DNA of 64,000 nucleotides from Rhodovastum atsumiense. Lineage in GTDB: Bacteria; Pseudomonadota; Alphaproteobacteria; Acetobacterales; Acetobacteraceae. Every line of letters begins with the position of its first letter. Position 1 is the stretch's first letter. The translations under genes were made by a program, and so were the position numbers. The stretch is from contig JAMFSE010000055.1 in the NCBI GenBank assembly GCA_026225115.1, forward strand, positions 1 through 64,000, written 5' to 3'. Shown here one piece after another: positions 24,762 through 34,169 of the stretch. The notes below the pieces were generated by a model. The model saw only the letters and a program-made list of their open reading frames with translations, did no database searches and had not been told where the DNA came from.

Positions 24762-24842
24762 GGGCCTCCTTATTGCGTATTGTGACGGGCTCCGCGAGGG
24801 CCGAGCTTGTCCGCATTTCACCGCCATGGCAGCCTGGCGGTG

Positions 24843-25295
24843 ATGGCAAAACATAGCGCCGACATCAGCTGGAAGTTGAGCGAGGCCGAGGATTTTCCGA
24901 AAGGGCGATACAGCCGCGGCCATGAAATTGCGTTCGACGGCGGCATTACTTTGCCCGCTTCCGCCTCACCGCATGTGGTCGGCAAATGGGCGGTTGAGGC
25001 GGCGGTGGACCCGGAAGAGCTGCTGGTGGCGGCACTTTCCAGCTGCCATATGCTGAGTTTCCTGCATATCGCGCGCCTCGCCGGGTTTACGGCGCTCAAG
25101 TATCGCGACCATGCGGAAGGGACAATGGAAGAGATTGCCCCAGGCCGCCACGCGGTGACGAAAGTGTCGTTGCAACCGCAGATCGAGTGGCAAGGCACGC
25201 CGCCGGATAAAGCCAGGCTGGATGCGATGCATCACGAGGCGCATGAGGTCTGCTACATCGCCAATTCAATGCGCGCTGAGGTAACGATTATTTGA
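24843..25295 (+). CDS. OsmC-family protein (peroxide-reducing type)
   Basis: 150 residues from the ATG at 24843. The redox cysteines are in ALSSCHMLSFLH (about 65-76) and HEVCYIANS (about 133-141), spaced as in OsmC/Ohr thiol peroxidases; the order and the GKWAVEAAVDPEELLVAALSSC segment are closer to the general OsmC branch than to Ohr. Such proteins reduce organic hydroperoxides in the cytoplasm. It ends 8 bp before the convergent glutathione-transferase gene. A frame extension to 24807 has no conserved residues. Confidence 0.88.
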   Translation: MAKHSADISWKLSEAEDFPKGRYSRGHEIAFDGGITLPASASPHVVGKWAVEAAVDPEELLVAALSSCHMLSFLHIARLAGFTALKYRDHAEGTMEEIAPGRHAVTKVSLQPQIEWQGTPPDKARLDAMHHEAHEVCYIANSMRAEVTII

Positions 25296-25302
25296 GAGAA
25301 AA

Positions 25303-25929
25303 CTACCCCTCGGGCTTGGCCAGCAGGGCGTCGTCCATCGCCGCGGCGCGGATGGCGGCGGGGCGGGAGCTGATACGTTCCCAGTATTGGACGAATTCCG
25401 GGCGTTTATCGATGGTGCCAAAGCGCAGGCCGAAGCCGATTTGGCTGCCGGCATAGACATCGGCGGCGGTGAATGCCTCGCCGGCGAGGTAGGGCGATGA
25501 GGTCACCGCCTGTTCGAGCGCGTTCAGCACCGCGGCCAGGCTGCCGTAGCCGGCGGTGCGGTCCTTGCCGGGCGCCAGTTCGAACCCAAGCTGCTTGTTG
25601 GTGACGGCCGCTTCAACCGGACCGGCGGCAAAGAACAGCCAGCGGTAATAGGCAGCGCGGGCTTGGCCGGGGGGCGGCGCCAGACCGGCTTGCGGGAAGG
25701 CGTCGGCCAAATAGGCGCAAATCGCCGCGCATTCGGTGACCACTACATCGCCATGGGTGAGCGCAGGTATTTTGCCCATCGGATTGATGGCTAGATAAGC
25801 CGGCGCCTTTAGCGTGGTCGCGTAGTCCAGCAATACGACTTCGTAAGGCTGGCTGATCTCCTCCATCATCCACCGGGCGATACGGCCACGCGACATCGGA
25901 TTCGTATATAAAACCAGATCGTCGCTCAT
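25303..25929 (-). CDS. Glutathione S-transferase family protein
   Basis: 208 residues. N-terminal thioredoxin fold with YTNPMSRGRIARWMMEE (Ser/Arg active-site region), INPMGKIPAL (cis-proline) and VVTECAAICAYLADAF (glutathione-binding TE motif shifted to TEC). The C-terminal helical domain is complete (GEAFTAADVYAGSQIGFGL). The substrate is not predictable. It faces OsmC convergently and shares no promoter with it. Confidence 0.88.
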   Translation of the reverse strand: MSDDLVLYTNPMSRGRIARWMMEEISQPYEVVLLDYATTLKAPAYLAINPMGKIPALTHGDVVVTECAAICAYLADAFPQAGLAPPPGQARAAYYRWLFFAAGPVEAAVTNKQLGFELAPGKDRTAGYGSLAAVLNALEQAVTSSPYLAGEAFTAADVYAGSQIGFGLRFGTIDKRPEFVQYWERISSRPAAIRAAAMDDALLAKPEG

Positions 25930-26026
25930 TGGATTTGTCCTCTACGGCGTTTTTTCCTTACGCGGACCCTGCTCCATTCTGCTGAAGTCGAACAGCCGGA
26001 AACGCTGATTTCCGGCTGTATTATCG

Positions 26027-26281
26027 TTAATGCACCAGGTTCGGCACCATGTCGTGCTGGATGATCGCGGCCTGGGCAAGCGAGGCGTCGGAGGCGATTG
26101 CCATCGGCGTGCCGTCGGCGGCGTGGATGGCGAAGGCCGGACCTTTTTCCGTCATGATCGGCTTGACGAAGGCGATCTCCTCCATCCCCAGGGTCGCAAG
26201 TTCGGCGGTGGAGATGTGGTGAATATCGAATACAGCCCCCGGCAGGATCTGAGCGGAGCCGTCATGTGTTTTTAGGTCCAT
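26027..26281 (-). CDS. DUF1150 family protein
   Basis: 84 residues matching the small DUF1150 family, which is found next to Hsp20 genes in alphaproteobacteria; function unknown. Recognisable parts are ELATLGMEEIAFVKPI and GPAFAIHAADGTPMAIASD. It lies 109 bp downstream of the Hsp20 gene on the same strand, so it is probably in the same heat-shock transcript. Between them is a perfect palindrome at 26316-26329. Confidence 0.85.
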   Translation of the reverse strand: MDLKTHDGSAQILPGAVFDIHHISTAELATLGMEEIAFVKPIMTEKGPAFAIHAADGTPMAIASDASLAQAAIIQHDMVPNLVH

Positions 26282-26315
26282 TTTTTTAACCTTTCAGCGC
26301 CAAGTTTTTTGTGAG

Positions 26316-26329
26316 GAGCTTCGAAGCTC
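26316..26329. promoter_or_regulatory. 14-bp palindrome between the Hsp20 and DUF1150 genes
   Basis: GAGCTTCGAAGCTC is perfectly self-complementary. Read on the minus strand it is followed after a few bases by an A-run, not a T-run, so it is a poor minus-strand terminator. It could be an RNA processing hairpin or an operator. Confidence 0.35.
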
Positions 26330-26390
26330 TTTTCGGTTTTAGCAGGGAGAATGATGCGTTAGGCGAGGTTAAGCGCGGCAGCCGATTTAA

Positions 26391-26864
26391 TCAGGTATCC
26401 GGACAGCTCGACTTTCCGTCGACCGTCCGAGTCGGGCCTACCGAAGTCTTCGTCTGGCCCTTGGTGATCGGGATTGTCTTCACCACCGGCTGCGGCACCG
26501 GCCGCACGAGGTCGACATGCAACAACCCATTATCGAGCCAGGCGCCTTTGACATCGATTCCTTCGGCAATGACAAACGCCCGCTGGAACTGCCTGGCGGC
26601 AATCCCCCGGTGCAGAAACACCCGGCCATGCCCGTCGTCAGTCTGCCTGCCACGTATTACCAATTGGTTGTCTTCGAGGGTAATCTGCAGGTCATCCATG
26701 GTAAAACCCGCGACCGCGAGCGTAATGCGCAGCGAAATCGGGCTTAATTGCTCAATATTATAGGGCGGGTAGCCGTCGGACGAGGTTTTGGCGGCCCGTT
26801 CGATCATTTGCTCGAGATGGTCGAACCCCAGAAACATCGGCGAAGTGAAAACACGCGTATTCAT
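26391..26864 (-). CDS. Small heat-shock protein, Hsp20/alpha-crystallin family
   Basis: 157 residues from the ATG at 26862-26864 (MNTRVFTSPMF), which has GGGGGAG 7 bp upstream. The alpha-crystallin domain spans about 33-125 (YNIEQLSPISLRITLAVAGFTMDDLQITLEDNQLVIRGRQ ... AFVIAEGIDVKGAWLDNGLLHVDLVRP), close to IbpA of alphaproteobacteria. It holds unfolding proteins in the cytoplasm for refolding. The 5' leader contains a 7-bp inverted repeat that might act in temperature control. Confidence 0.92.
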   Translation of the reverse strand: MNTRVFTSPMFLGFDHLEQMIERAAKTSSDGYPPYNIEQLSPISLRITLAVAGFTMDDLQITLEDNQLVIRGRQTDDGHGRVFLHRGIAARQFQRAFVIAEGIDVKGAWLDNGLLHVDLVRPVPQPVVKTIPITKGQTKTSVGPTRTVDGKSSCPDT

Positions 26865-26915
26865 CAGTTGGCTCCCCCAATTGAGCGAAGCAGGCACCGG
26901 CCCCGACCTCGGCAA

Positions 26916-26942
26916 CCGATCTATCCCATGTTGTCAGATCGG
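26916..26942 (-). promoter_or_regulatory. Inverted repeat in the Hsp20 leader
   Basis: CCGATCT (26916-26922) and AGATCGG (26936-26942) pair perfectly around 13 nt, starting 52 bp before the Hsp20 ATG. It may be an operator or part of a leader hairpin; Hsp20 leaders in alphaproteobacteria often fold as RNA thermometers. It does not pair directly with the ribosome site by eye. Confidence 0.3.
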
Positions 26943-26998
26943 CCAGGGGTTGCAAGGGGAGAATTGATCTGCAGCCATACCAGCGTTAAAGCCGTGAC

Positions 26999-27544
26999 AT
27001 GTTAGTTACAGATGCCGAAACCCTGCCCAAGCCCTTGCCGATCCTGATCGTGCCGGACCCGACCCTGCGCAAAACCGCGCGCGCCGTTACCCCGGCGGAT
27101 GCCGAAGCCGTCCGCTCGCTGATCCCGGCAATGTTCTCCACCATGTACAAGGCGCCCGGCATCGGCCTCGCCGCCCCGCAGGTTGGATCGCTGCTGCGCG
27201 TCATCGTGATCGATATCGCGCCCGACAAAACCCCCTCCCCGATCGCGCTGGTCAACCCGGAAGTGGTCGCCAAATCCGACGAGCTCGCCACCCGCGAGGA
27301 AGGCTGCCTCTCCCTGCCCGACCAATATGCCGAAGTAACCCGCCCGGCCCGGGTGAAAGTGCGCTACCAGGACGAGCAAGGCATCAAACGCGAAATCGAA
27401 GGCGACGGCCTGCTCGCCGCCTGCCTGCAGCACGAAATCGACCATTTGAACGGCGTGCTGTTCGTGGACTACCTCTCATCCCTGAAGCGCAACATGCTGC
27501 TGCGGAAGCTGGCCAAGGATCAGAAGGAGAGGCGCGGAAGGTAA
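26999..27544 (+). CDS. def: Peptide deformylase
   Basis: 181 residues with all three metal motifs: GIGLAAPQVG (about 53-62), EEGCLSLP (Cys ligand) and LQHEIDHLNG (two His and the catalytic Glu). It removes the formyl group from new proteins, completing the cycle that begins with Fmt, encoded 3.4 kb away. It is divergent from the Hsp20 gene and convergent with the hydratase gene, with repeat copy C between. Confidence 0.96.
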   Translation: MLVTDAETLPKPLPILIVPDPTLRKTARAVTPADAEAVRSLIPAMFSTMYKAPGIGLAAPQVGSLLRVIVIDIAPDKTPSPIALVNPEVVAKSDELATREEGCLSLPDQYAEVTRPARVKVRYQDEQGIKREIEGDGLLAACLQHEIDHLNGVLFVDYLSSLKRNMLLRKLAKDQKERRGR

Positions 27545-27678
27545 GGAAAGAAGGCGCTTTTTGAAAAAAGCGCCGCAAAAAACTTTTGTTACTCTGGGCC
27601 ATGGGCATTGGAGATGCCACCGCCCATTGCGTAGAATACAAAGTTTTTTTGCTTCTTTTTGTTCACAAAAAGAAGTGC
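27545..27678. repeat. Compound palindromic intergenic repeat, copy C (likely two-way terminator)
   Basis: Outer hairpin 1 is GGCGCTTTTT with AAAAAGCGCC (27553-27574); then GCAAAAAACTTTTGTT, a central dyad with CTGGGCCATGGGC, AAAGTTTTTTTG, and outer hairpin 2, CTTCTTTTTG/CAAAAAGAAG (27652-27675). It fills the space between the convergent def and hydratase genes. The hairpins flanked by T- and A-runs suit termination on both strands. Confidence 0.78.
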
Positions 27679-27682
27679 TTGC

Positions 27683-28432
27683 CTAAGCTACAAATAATAC
27701 TTCCACAGCGCCCAGGTCTTCGAATTCCACTTCGAAGCGGTCGCCTGGTTGCAGGAACCGGATGCCGGTGCAGCTGCCTGTTGTTACGATCTGGCCGGCT
27801 TTGATGCCGTCTTGCTGGCGAAGCATGTTTACCAGCGCGACCGCGACGCCGACCGGGTCCCCGATGGGGTGGCCGCCGATCTGCTGCAGGACCTGTTCGC
27901 CATTTACCCAGGCTTTTACGCGCAAATTGGCGATATCCAGCGGCCGCCAGTTGGTCAGTTCCGGGCCCCGAATGAGCGCGCCGTTCATCAGGCAGTCCGC
28001 CAGCTGCTCCAGCGCCGGCCGCAATTTTGGTTGGCGGTAGCGGCCGGAGACGATTTCAATCGCGGCCATGGCCGATACCGCCTGCACGACTTCGGCGCGG
28101 GAATAATCCTCTTCCTGCGCCGGCAGGTCGCGTAGAAAGCGGAACGCGATTTCGCCTTCGACGCCGTTATGCGACGGATCGTTTGCGGCGATCCGCGCCG
28201 GACTCTCAAAGATCCGGCTGGCATAGATCAGCCCGCGCACATTCGGGCCGCCGGATGGTGCGTTGGCCTTGAATGCGCCGGCGGCTTCGCCCAGCGCCGC
28301 CGCCACGCTGTCCTGAATGCCGTGCGCTTGCGCGACGCTGGACGGCGTCGCGTTCAGCGCCTCGATCAGATCGGCACCGCGGTGCACGCCGGCCAATAGA
28401 CCGATTGCCGCCGCCATTTCGTCATCGGTCAT
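27683..28432 (-). CDS. 2-keto-4-pentenoate hydratase-type enzyme (FAH fold)
   Basis: 249 residues of the MhpD/2-oxopent-4-enoate hydratase group of the fumarylacetoacetate-hydrolase fold. Visible parts are GVEGEIAFRFLRDLP (metal-binding Glu residues), AIEIVSGRY and the C-terminal GSCTGIRFLQPGDRFEVEFEDLG. Relatives hydrate or decarboxylate 2-keto acids from aromatic ring cleavage, but no ring-cleavage genes are in the window. It follows the flavin oxidoreductase gene by 14 bp on the same strand, so the two are probably cotranscribed. Substrate unknown. Confidence 0.82.
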   Translation of the reverse strand: MTDDEMAAAIGLLAGVHRGADLIEALNATPSSVAQAHGIQDSVAAALGEAAGAFKANAPSGGPNVRGLIYASRIFESPARIAANDPSHNGVEGEIAFRFLRDLPAQEEDYSRAEVVQAVSAMAAIEIVSGRYRQPKLRPALEQLADCLMNGALIRGPELTNWRPLDIANLRVKAWVNGEQVLQQIGGHPIGDPVGVAVALVNMLRQQDGIKAGQIVTTGSCTGIRFLQPGDRFEVEFEDLGAVEVLFVA

Positions 28433-28446
28433 TTTCAGCCTTGCAT

Positions 28447-29424
<978 letters not shown>

Positions 29425-29455
29425 TTATTGCTCTTTCGACTGGATGTTTCGTGCC

Positions 29456-29480
29456 ATAGTTAACTCAACGTAGTTAACTA
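29456..29480. promoter_or_regulatory. Twin AGTTAACT boxes, candidate operator
   Basis: Two identical palindromic 8-mers, AGTTAACT at 29458-29465 and 29472-29479, are 14 bp apart, with matching flanking T and A (TAGTTAACT, TAGTTAACTA). They lie in the short gap before the nitronate-monooxygenase gene on the minus strand. The layout resembles a tandem site for a TetR- or MarR-type dimer; no such regulator gene is in the window. Confidence 0.55.
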
Positions 29481-29490
29481 TTAGCGCGAC

Positions 29491-30264
29491 TTACTCCGCG
29501 CGCCAAATTCCTTTCCGCTTTTCGATGAAGGCGGCCATGCCTTCCTGCTTGTCGGCGGTGGCGGCGAGGCCGTTGAACAGTCTGCGCTCGAACAGAAGGC
29601 CGGTGCCAAGGGTGCTCTCAAAGGCGACGTTGACCATCTCCTTATTGGCGATGGCGGCCAAAGGCGGCATTTCGGCGATGGTTTTTGCCTGTTTCAGCGC
29701 GACTTCCAAAAGTTCCGCAGCGGGGACAACCTCCGCCACCAGGCTGGCGCGCTCGGCCTCGGCTGCGTCCATCATGCGGCCGGTCAGGCACATCTGCATG
29801 GATTTCGCTTTGCCGACAGCGCGGGTCAGGCGCTGCGAGCCGCCCATGCCTGGGGCGACGCCGAGCTTAATCTCAGGCTGGCCGAATTTCGCGGTATCGG
29901 CGGCGATGATAAAATCGGCCATCATGGCCAGTTCGCAGCCGCCGCCCAAAGCGAAGCCGGAGACCGCGGCGATCCAGGGTTTGCGGGTTGCGGTGACCTT
30001 CTCGAATCCGGCGAAGAAATTCTCGCCGAACATGGCGGCAAATCCCTTGTCCTGCATCTCCTTGATGTCGGCGCCGGCGGCGAAGGCTTTTTCGCTGCCG
30101 GTCAGCACCAGGCAGCGCTGGCCGGGGTCGGAATCATAGGCGGCGAAAGCGACAATGAGATCGGCCAGTACCTGGCTGTTGAGCGCGTTCAGCGCTTGCG
30201 GCCGGTTGAGACGCACCAAAGTGACGGCGCCGTGCTGTTCGACGAGAATGGTTTCAAAGGTCAT
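29491..30264 (-). CDS. Enoyl-CoA hydratase/isomerase family protein
   Basis: 257 residues from the ATG at 30262-30264 ([29 protein letters not shown]). The crotonase oxyanion loops are [15 protein letters not shown] and [17 protein letters not shown]; both catalytic glutamates (in [13 protein letters not shown] and the region before it) are present, typical of true enoyl-CoA hydratases of the PaaF type. Pathway: beta-oxidation or phenylacetate-like degradation. The frame is open for 78 more codons upstream, but these overlap the next crotonase gene and are not conserved. Confidence 0.9.
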   Translation of the reverse strand: MTFETILVEQHGAVTLVRLNRPQALNALNSQVLADLIVAFAAYDSDPGQRCLVLTGSEKAFAAGADIKEMQDKGFAAMFGENFFAGFEKVTATRKPWIAAVSGFALGGGCELAMMADFIIAADTAKFGQPEIKLGVAPGMGGSQRLTRAVGKAKSMQMCLTGRMMDAAEAERASLVAEVVPAAELLEVALKQAKTIAEMPPLAAIANKEMVNVAFESTLGTGLLFERRLFNGLAATADKQEGMAAFIEKRKGIWRAE

Positions 30265-30292
30265 CGGTTTGCTCCGCTTGATGCGATGGGGG

Positions 30293-31087
30293 TTATACTG
30301 CCCGGAAATCCGGTTTGCGCTTGGCGAGGAAGGCGGCCATGCCTTCCTTGCCTTCCGGATCGCGACCGCCGGCGGCGATGCCGCGGGATTCCAGCTCCAG
30401 ATGTTCTTCCAATGCGTTGCCAAAACTGGACAGCAGCAGGTTGCGGGAGCGGCCGAGCGCGCGGGTGGCGGAATTGGCCAGTTGCCCGGCCACGTCATCG
30501 GCTGCCGCCATCAGCGCATCGTCCGCCACGACCCGGCTGATGAGCCCGATTTCAACGGCTTCCGCGGCCGAGACCCGATTGTTCAACAGGGTCATTTCCT
30601 GCGCGCGGCGCAGGCCGATCAGCCGCGGCAGCAGCCAGGTGGCACCGCCGTCCGGACTCAGACCAATTGCCGTATAGGCCATGGTGAAATGCGCCGACTG
30701 CGCCGCAATCGCGATGTCGCCCAGCAGCGAAAAACTGAGGCCGGCGCCCGCCGCCGGGCCGTTGACGGCAGTCACCATTGGTTTATCCATGCGCGAGAAT
30801 CTCGAGACGGCGCTGTGGATATAGGCGGTGATTTCTTTCAGCAGAAACGGGACTTTCTCGCCGGCGCCGGCAAATCCGCTGATATCGCCGCCGGCGCAGA
30901 ACAACCGGCCGGTGCCGGTGAGCAATACGCAACGAATGCTGTCGTCTTCATCACATTCGATTGCCGCTTCCATTAGGGCACGCGCCAGCGGGATGTCGAT
31001 GGCATTGCCGGCTTTCGGGCGGTTCAGCGTCAGCCGCGCAATGCCGTTTTCACGCGTGATGAGCAGCGGGGCTTCAGACTCGCTCAT
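30293..31087 (-). CDS. Enoyl-CoA hydratase/isomerase family protein (PaaG-like)
   Basis: 264 residues of the crotonase fold: [16 protein letters not shown] and [21 protein letters not shown] form the oxyanion hole, and [22 protein letters not shown] holds the second active-site region with Asp, as in PaaG/isomerase-like members. It is 28 bp upstream of the other crotonase gene on the same strand, so the two form a unit. Possible role: isomerisation or hydration of unsaturated acyl-CoA. No thiolase or dehydrogenase gene accompanies them. Confidence 0.88.
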   Translation of the reverse strand: MSESEAPLLITRENGIARLTLNRPKAGNAIDIPLARALMEAAIECDEDDSIRCVLLTGTGRLFCAGGDISGFAGAGEKVPFLLKEITAYIHSAVSRFSRMDKPMVTAVNGPAAGAGLSFSLLGDIAIAAQSAHFTMAYTAIGLSPDGGATWLLPRLIGLRRAQEMTLLNNRVSAAEAVEIGLISRVVADDALMAAADDVAGQLANSATRALGRSRNLLLSSFGNALEEHLELESRGIAAGGRDPEGKEGMAAFLAKRKPDFRAV

Positions 31088-31146
31088 ATACTAGGCTCTC
31101 CGGTTGGCGCTGACGTTTACCTAAAGGGCATAGCTCAGGCGCGGCG

Positions 31147-32583
31147 TTATTGCCAACCTCCGCCGAGCGCCTTGAAGACCGCGATCTGGTCCTGCACCAG
31201 TGCGGCGTCCGACTGCGCGACCGCGCCATTAGCCAACACCACGGTCGTCTCGGCGTTCAGCAGATCGAGATTGCTGATGCCGCCGGCCGAGAATTCATCC
31301 TGCGCCAACGCAAATTCATGCTGGGCTTCGGACTGCGCCGCGGCCAAAGCCGCATGGTGATCGAGCTCCGCCCGATAGGTCGCCAGCGCCTGCTCGGTTT
31401 CCTTCAATGCCTCAAGAACCACCGAATCATAGCTTGCGACAGCGGCGCGCTGGCTGGCTTTGGCCTGCGCCAGCCGCGCCAGCGGTCCCGCCATGTTCGG
31501 GAAGCTCCAGCTGATGGCCGGGCCGACGCCCCAGACCAGGCCATTATTCGAGCCCAACATGTTGATCTGGCTGGCGGCACCCCCGTAGAATCCCGTCAGC
31601 GTCACGCGCGGAAACAGATCCGCGGTCGCCACGCCGACATTGGCCAAGGCAGCCGCAAGCTTGCGGTCGGCCTCCCGGATATCGGGGCGGCGCTGCAATA
31701 ATGCCGCGCCGTCGCCGACCGGGATCAAAGCGATCAACTGCGGCGGGGTCGCGCAGTTTTCCACGGAAAACGGTGCGTTCTGCGGCGTCTCGCCCAGCAG
31801 GTCGGCCAGTTCGAAGACGGCGGCGCGGCGGGCGCCTTCGAGCGGCGGCAGCGTAGCGCGGGTTTGCGAGACCAGAACCTGCGAGCGCACTACGTCGAAT
31901 TCCGAGCCGGCGCCGGCGTCGAACTGCTGCTGGACAATCTGCTGCTGCTTGCCGACCAGATCGAGCGAGGCGTTTGCGACCGCGAGCTCTTCGCCGAGCG
32001 TGCAGACCTGGCCGTAGGCGCGAGCGGTTTCCGCCGCGATCGTCACCCGCAGATCCGCATTGGCCGCCGCTACCGCTTCGGCATTGTCGCGCGCCGCCTC
32101 GATCGTGCGCCGGACATGGCCGAACAGATCGAGCTCATAGGAAACGTCGAGTGTTGAGTCGAAAAGCCAGGTCGTCTTCGGCTTATGGCCGCCGATTTCG
32201 AGAATTTCATTGGTGACGGGATCCCGCCCATAGGTCGCGCCGAACGTGGCGTCGGTCTGCGGCAGCAAGGCGTTGCGCGCGCCTTCATATTCCGCGCGCG
32301 AGGCCGCCAGATTGTCTTCCGCCGCCTGCAGGTCGGTGTTGGCGGCGAAGGCCTGGACGATCAGCCCGTTTAGCACCGGATCATTGTAGAGGCGCCACCA
32401 ATCGTTCTGCACCGGCGCGTTGCTGGTCATGGTGGCGGATGCGGAAACGAAGGGGGCTGCGGCGCCCTTTGGCGGCGTCGGCGGCGCGTAATTCGGGCCG
32501 AGCGCACAGGAGGTCACGGCAAGCAGCGAAAGGGAGGATAGACAGTTTCTTGCGGCCATGAAACGAACCGCCCGCCGGATCAT
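31147..32583 (-). CDS. Outer-membrane efflux lipoprotein, NodT/OprM family
   Basis: 478 residues. The signal peptide ends in a lipobox (LLAVTSC, Cys about residue 27), followed by ALGPNYAPPTPP, the usual start of NodT-type proteins. Two repeats of the OEP helical domain fill the rest (LQAAEDNLAASRAEYEGARNALLPQTDA, DREADRKLAAALANVGVATADLFPRVTLTGFYG). It forms the exit duct of a three-part pump with the two genes just upstream; its ATG overlaps the permease stop by 4 bp. Confidence 0.93.
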   Translation of the reverse strand: MIRRAVRFMAARNCLSSLSLLAVTSCALGPNYAPPTPPKGAAAPFVSASATMTSNAPVQNDWWRLYNDPVLNGLIVQAFAANTDLQAAEDNLAASRAEYEGARNALLPQTDATFGATYGRDPVTNEILEIGGHKPKTTWLFDSTLDVSYELDLFGHVRRTIEAARDNAEAVAAANADLRVTIAAETARAYGQVCTLGEELAVANASLDLVGKQQQIVQQQFDAGAGSEFDVVRSQVLVSQTRATLPPLEGARRAAVFELADLLGETPQNAPFSVENCATPPQLIALIPVGDGAALLQRRPDIREADRKLAAALANVGVATADLFPRVTLTGFYGGAASQINMLGSNNGLVWGVGPAISWSFPNMAGPLARLAQAKASQRAAVASYDSVVLEALKETEQALATYRAELDHHAALAAAQSEAQHEFALAQDEFSAGGISNLDLLNAETTVVLANGAVAQSDAALVQDQIAVFKALGGGWQ

Positions 32584-34169
32584 TCGGCGTGCTCTCGATG
32601 AAAAATCGGCACGTATGAGGCGGGGGTGCGGGGCGGCGGTGGCAGGATGATGGCCAGGATCACCAGCCCGACCCCGGCAACCATCGCCACGCCGACGAAA
32701 CTATCTATCGTCGCCTGGGTGGTTGCCACCACCCGCACGACATTTCCGAGAAGTGCGGGGGCCGCCGTTATCGGATGGTCGCCGCGCGCGACGACATGGC
32801 CGTAAATCGCCAGGCGATGCTGCACATTGAGCGTGCCGCGCTGCAAATGTTGGCCAATGAGGTTGGAGGCGCGCTGCTCACGCAGCCGCGCCATGGTGGC
32901 GATGAAGGCCGTGCCGACCTCGCCGCCGAACAGCCGGGCGGTTTGCAGCATGGCGCCGAAGGTCAGGGCCTCCCGCAGGCGCAGATTTAGCACGCCGACG
33001 AAAACCATGCCTGAAAGCGCGAAACTCTGGCCTACCGCCTGCAATAATTGCGACGGCAGAAACTGATCGGAGCCCCAGCCTGGGGTGAGCGAATAGGCGA
33101 CGCTCATGCAGGCGTAGCCGACCAGACAGAGGCCGGCGCCGGCGGTGATGCGGGGGTCGAAACGCCGCAGCATCAACGCGGCGAACGGACAGATGATCAG
33201 CTGCGGCGCCGCGATCCAGATCAAGGTGTCGCCAACCTGCAAAGCGCGGAAGCCGCGGACGCCACCCAAATAATAGGGGATGAGAAATGCGGTGGAGAGG
33301 ATGGTAAGCCGCAGGATGCTGATATTTAGCAGCAGTAGAGGGATTGGCCAGCGGAATGCGGCTTTAAAATCCAGCCAGGGAAACGGGGTTGTGACCTCAT
33401 GGATGACGAAGGCCACCAGCATGATCACCCCGGCAAGCAGCAGCCCCCAGATCAGGCCGGAATTCAGCCAATCCAACCGGTTGCCCTGGTCGAGTGCGGC
33501 ATAGATCAACGCAAAGCCGATCCCGTAGCTGGCTAGACCATAGACGTCACGGTGAATGTCGTTCGGCGGCGGCTGGTGTTTAACGCCCCAGCGCAGGCAG
33601 CCATACATCCCCAAAGCCAGCGGCACGTTCTGCCAGAAGACCCAATGCCAGGAGAGATTTTCGTCATACCAGCCTTCCAGCGAGGCCGAGATATTCAGCG
33701 AGAGTTCAAGGTTGAGCGCATAGAGCGCAATGCCATAGGCCCAGAGGCGCATCGGCATCACCCGCAGAATGAAACTCAAAGTAAGCGGAATGAAGCAGCC
33801 GGAGCCGAGGCCGCTGATGAATTGCAGGACCAGGAGGGTGGACAGGTTCAACGAGAACGGGGTGATGGCTGAGCTGATGGCAAAGACCATCGCGGCGATC
33901 ATCAAAATCCGCCGCGGCCCGTAGATGCTGCCGATCCATACGGCGAAGGGCGTCACCAGCATCTGCGCCGCCGTAAAGGAGGTTGTGATCCAGGCGCCTT
34001 CGTCGAAGCCGGCATGCACGGCGCCGCGAATATCGGTAAGGCCGAAGTTAGAGAGCCTGCCGGTCAGCGTGGAGATGAAGGTGCCGAGCAACACCGCGGT
34101 CAGACCCAGCCAGGGGATCGGAGCCTCAGGCAACGCGGCGGGCGTGGCCGGCCCGGCGGCGGCACTCAC
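32580..34169 (-). CDS. emrB: Major-facilitator drug exporter, DHA2 (EmrB) family
   Basis: 529 residues with about 14 membrane helices. The N-terminal TFISTLTGRLSNFGLTDIRGAVHAGFDEGAWITTSFTAAQMLVTPFAVWIG matches the DHA2 pattern, with a long C-terminal loop before the last helix (AMVAGVGLVILAIIL). It is the proton-driven inner-membrane pump; the adaptor and outer-membrane partners are encoded on either side with 4-bp overlaps. The GTG start is fixed by that overlap. Substrates (drugs, acids or phenolics) are not evident. Confidence 0.92.
   Translation of the reverse strand: MSAAAGPATPAALPEAPIPWLGLTAVLLGTFISTLTGRLSNFGLTDIRGAVHAGFDEGAWITTSFTAAQMLVTPFAVWIGSIYGPRRILMIAAMVFAISSAITPFSLNLSTLLVLQFISGLGSGCFIPLTLSFILRVMPMRLWAYGIALYALNLELSLNISASLEGWYDENLSWHWVFWQNVPLALGMYGCLRWGVKHQPPPNDIHRDVYGLASYGIGFALIYAALDQGNRLDWLNSGLIWGLLLAGVIMLVAFVIHEVTTPFPWLDFKAAFRWPIPLLLLNISILRLTILSTAFLIPYYLGGVRGFRALQVGDTLIWIAAPQLIICPFAALMLRRFDPRITAGAGLCLVGYACMSVAYSLTPGWGSDQFLPSQLLQAVGQSFALSGMVFVGVLNLRLREALTFGAMLQTARLFGGEVGTAFIATMARLREQRASNLIGQHLQRGTLNVQHRLAIYGHVVARGDHPITAAPALLGNVVRVVATTQATIDSFVGVAMVAGVGLVILAIILPPPPRTPASYVPIFHREHAE

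Noticed and set aside
26881-26998. Heat-shock sigma promoter before the Hsp20 gene
   Set aside because: A CTTGCAA is present, but no matching -10 at an acceptable distance was found.
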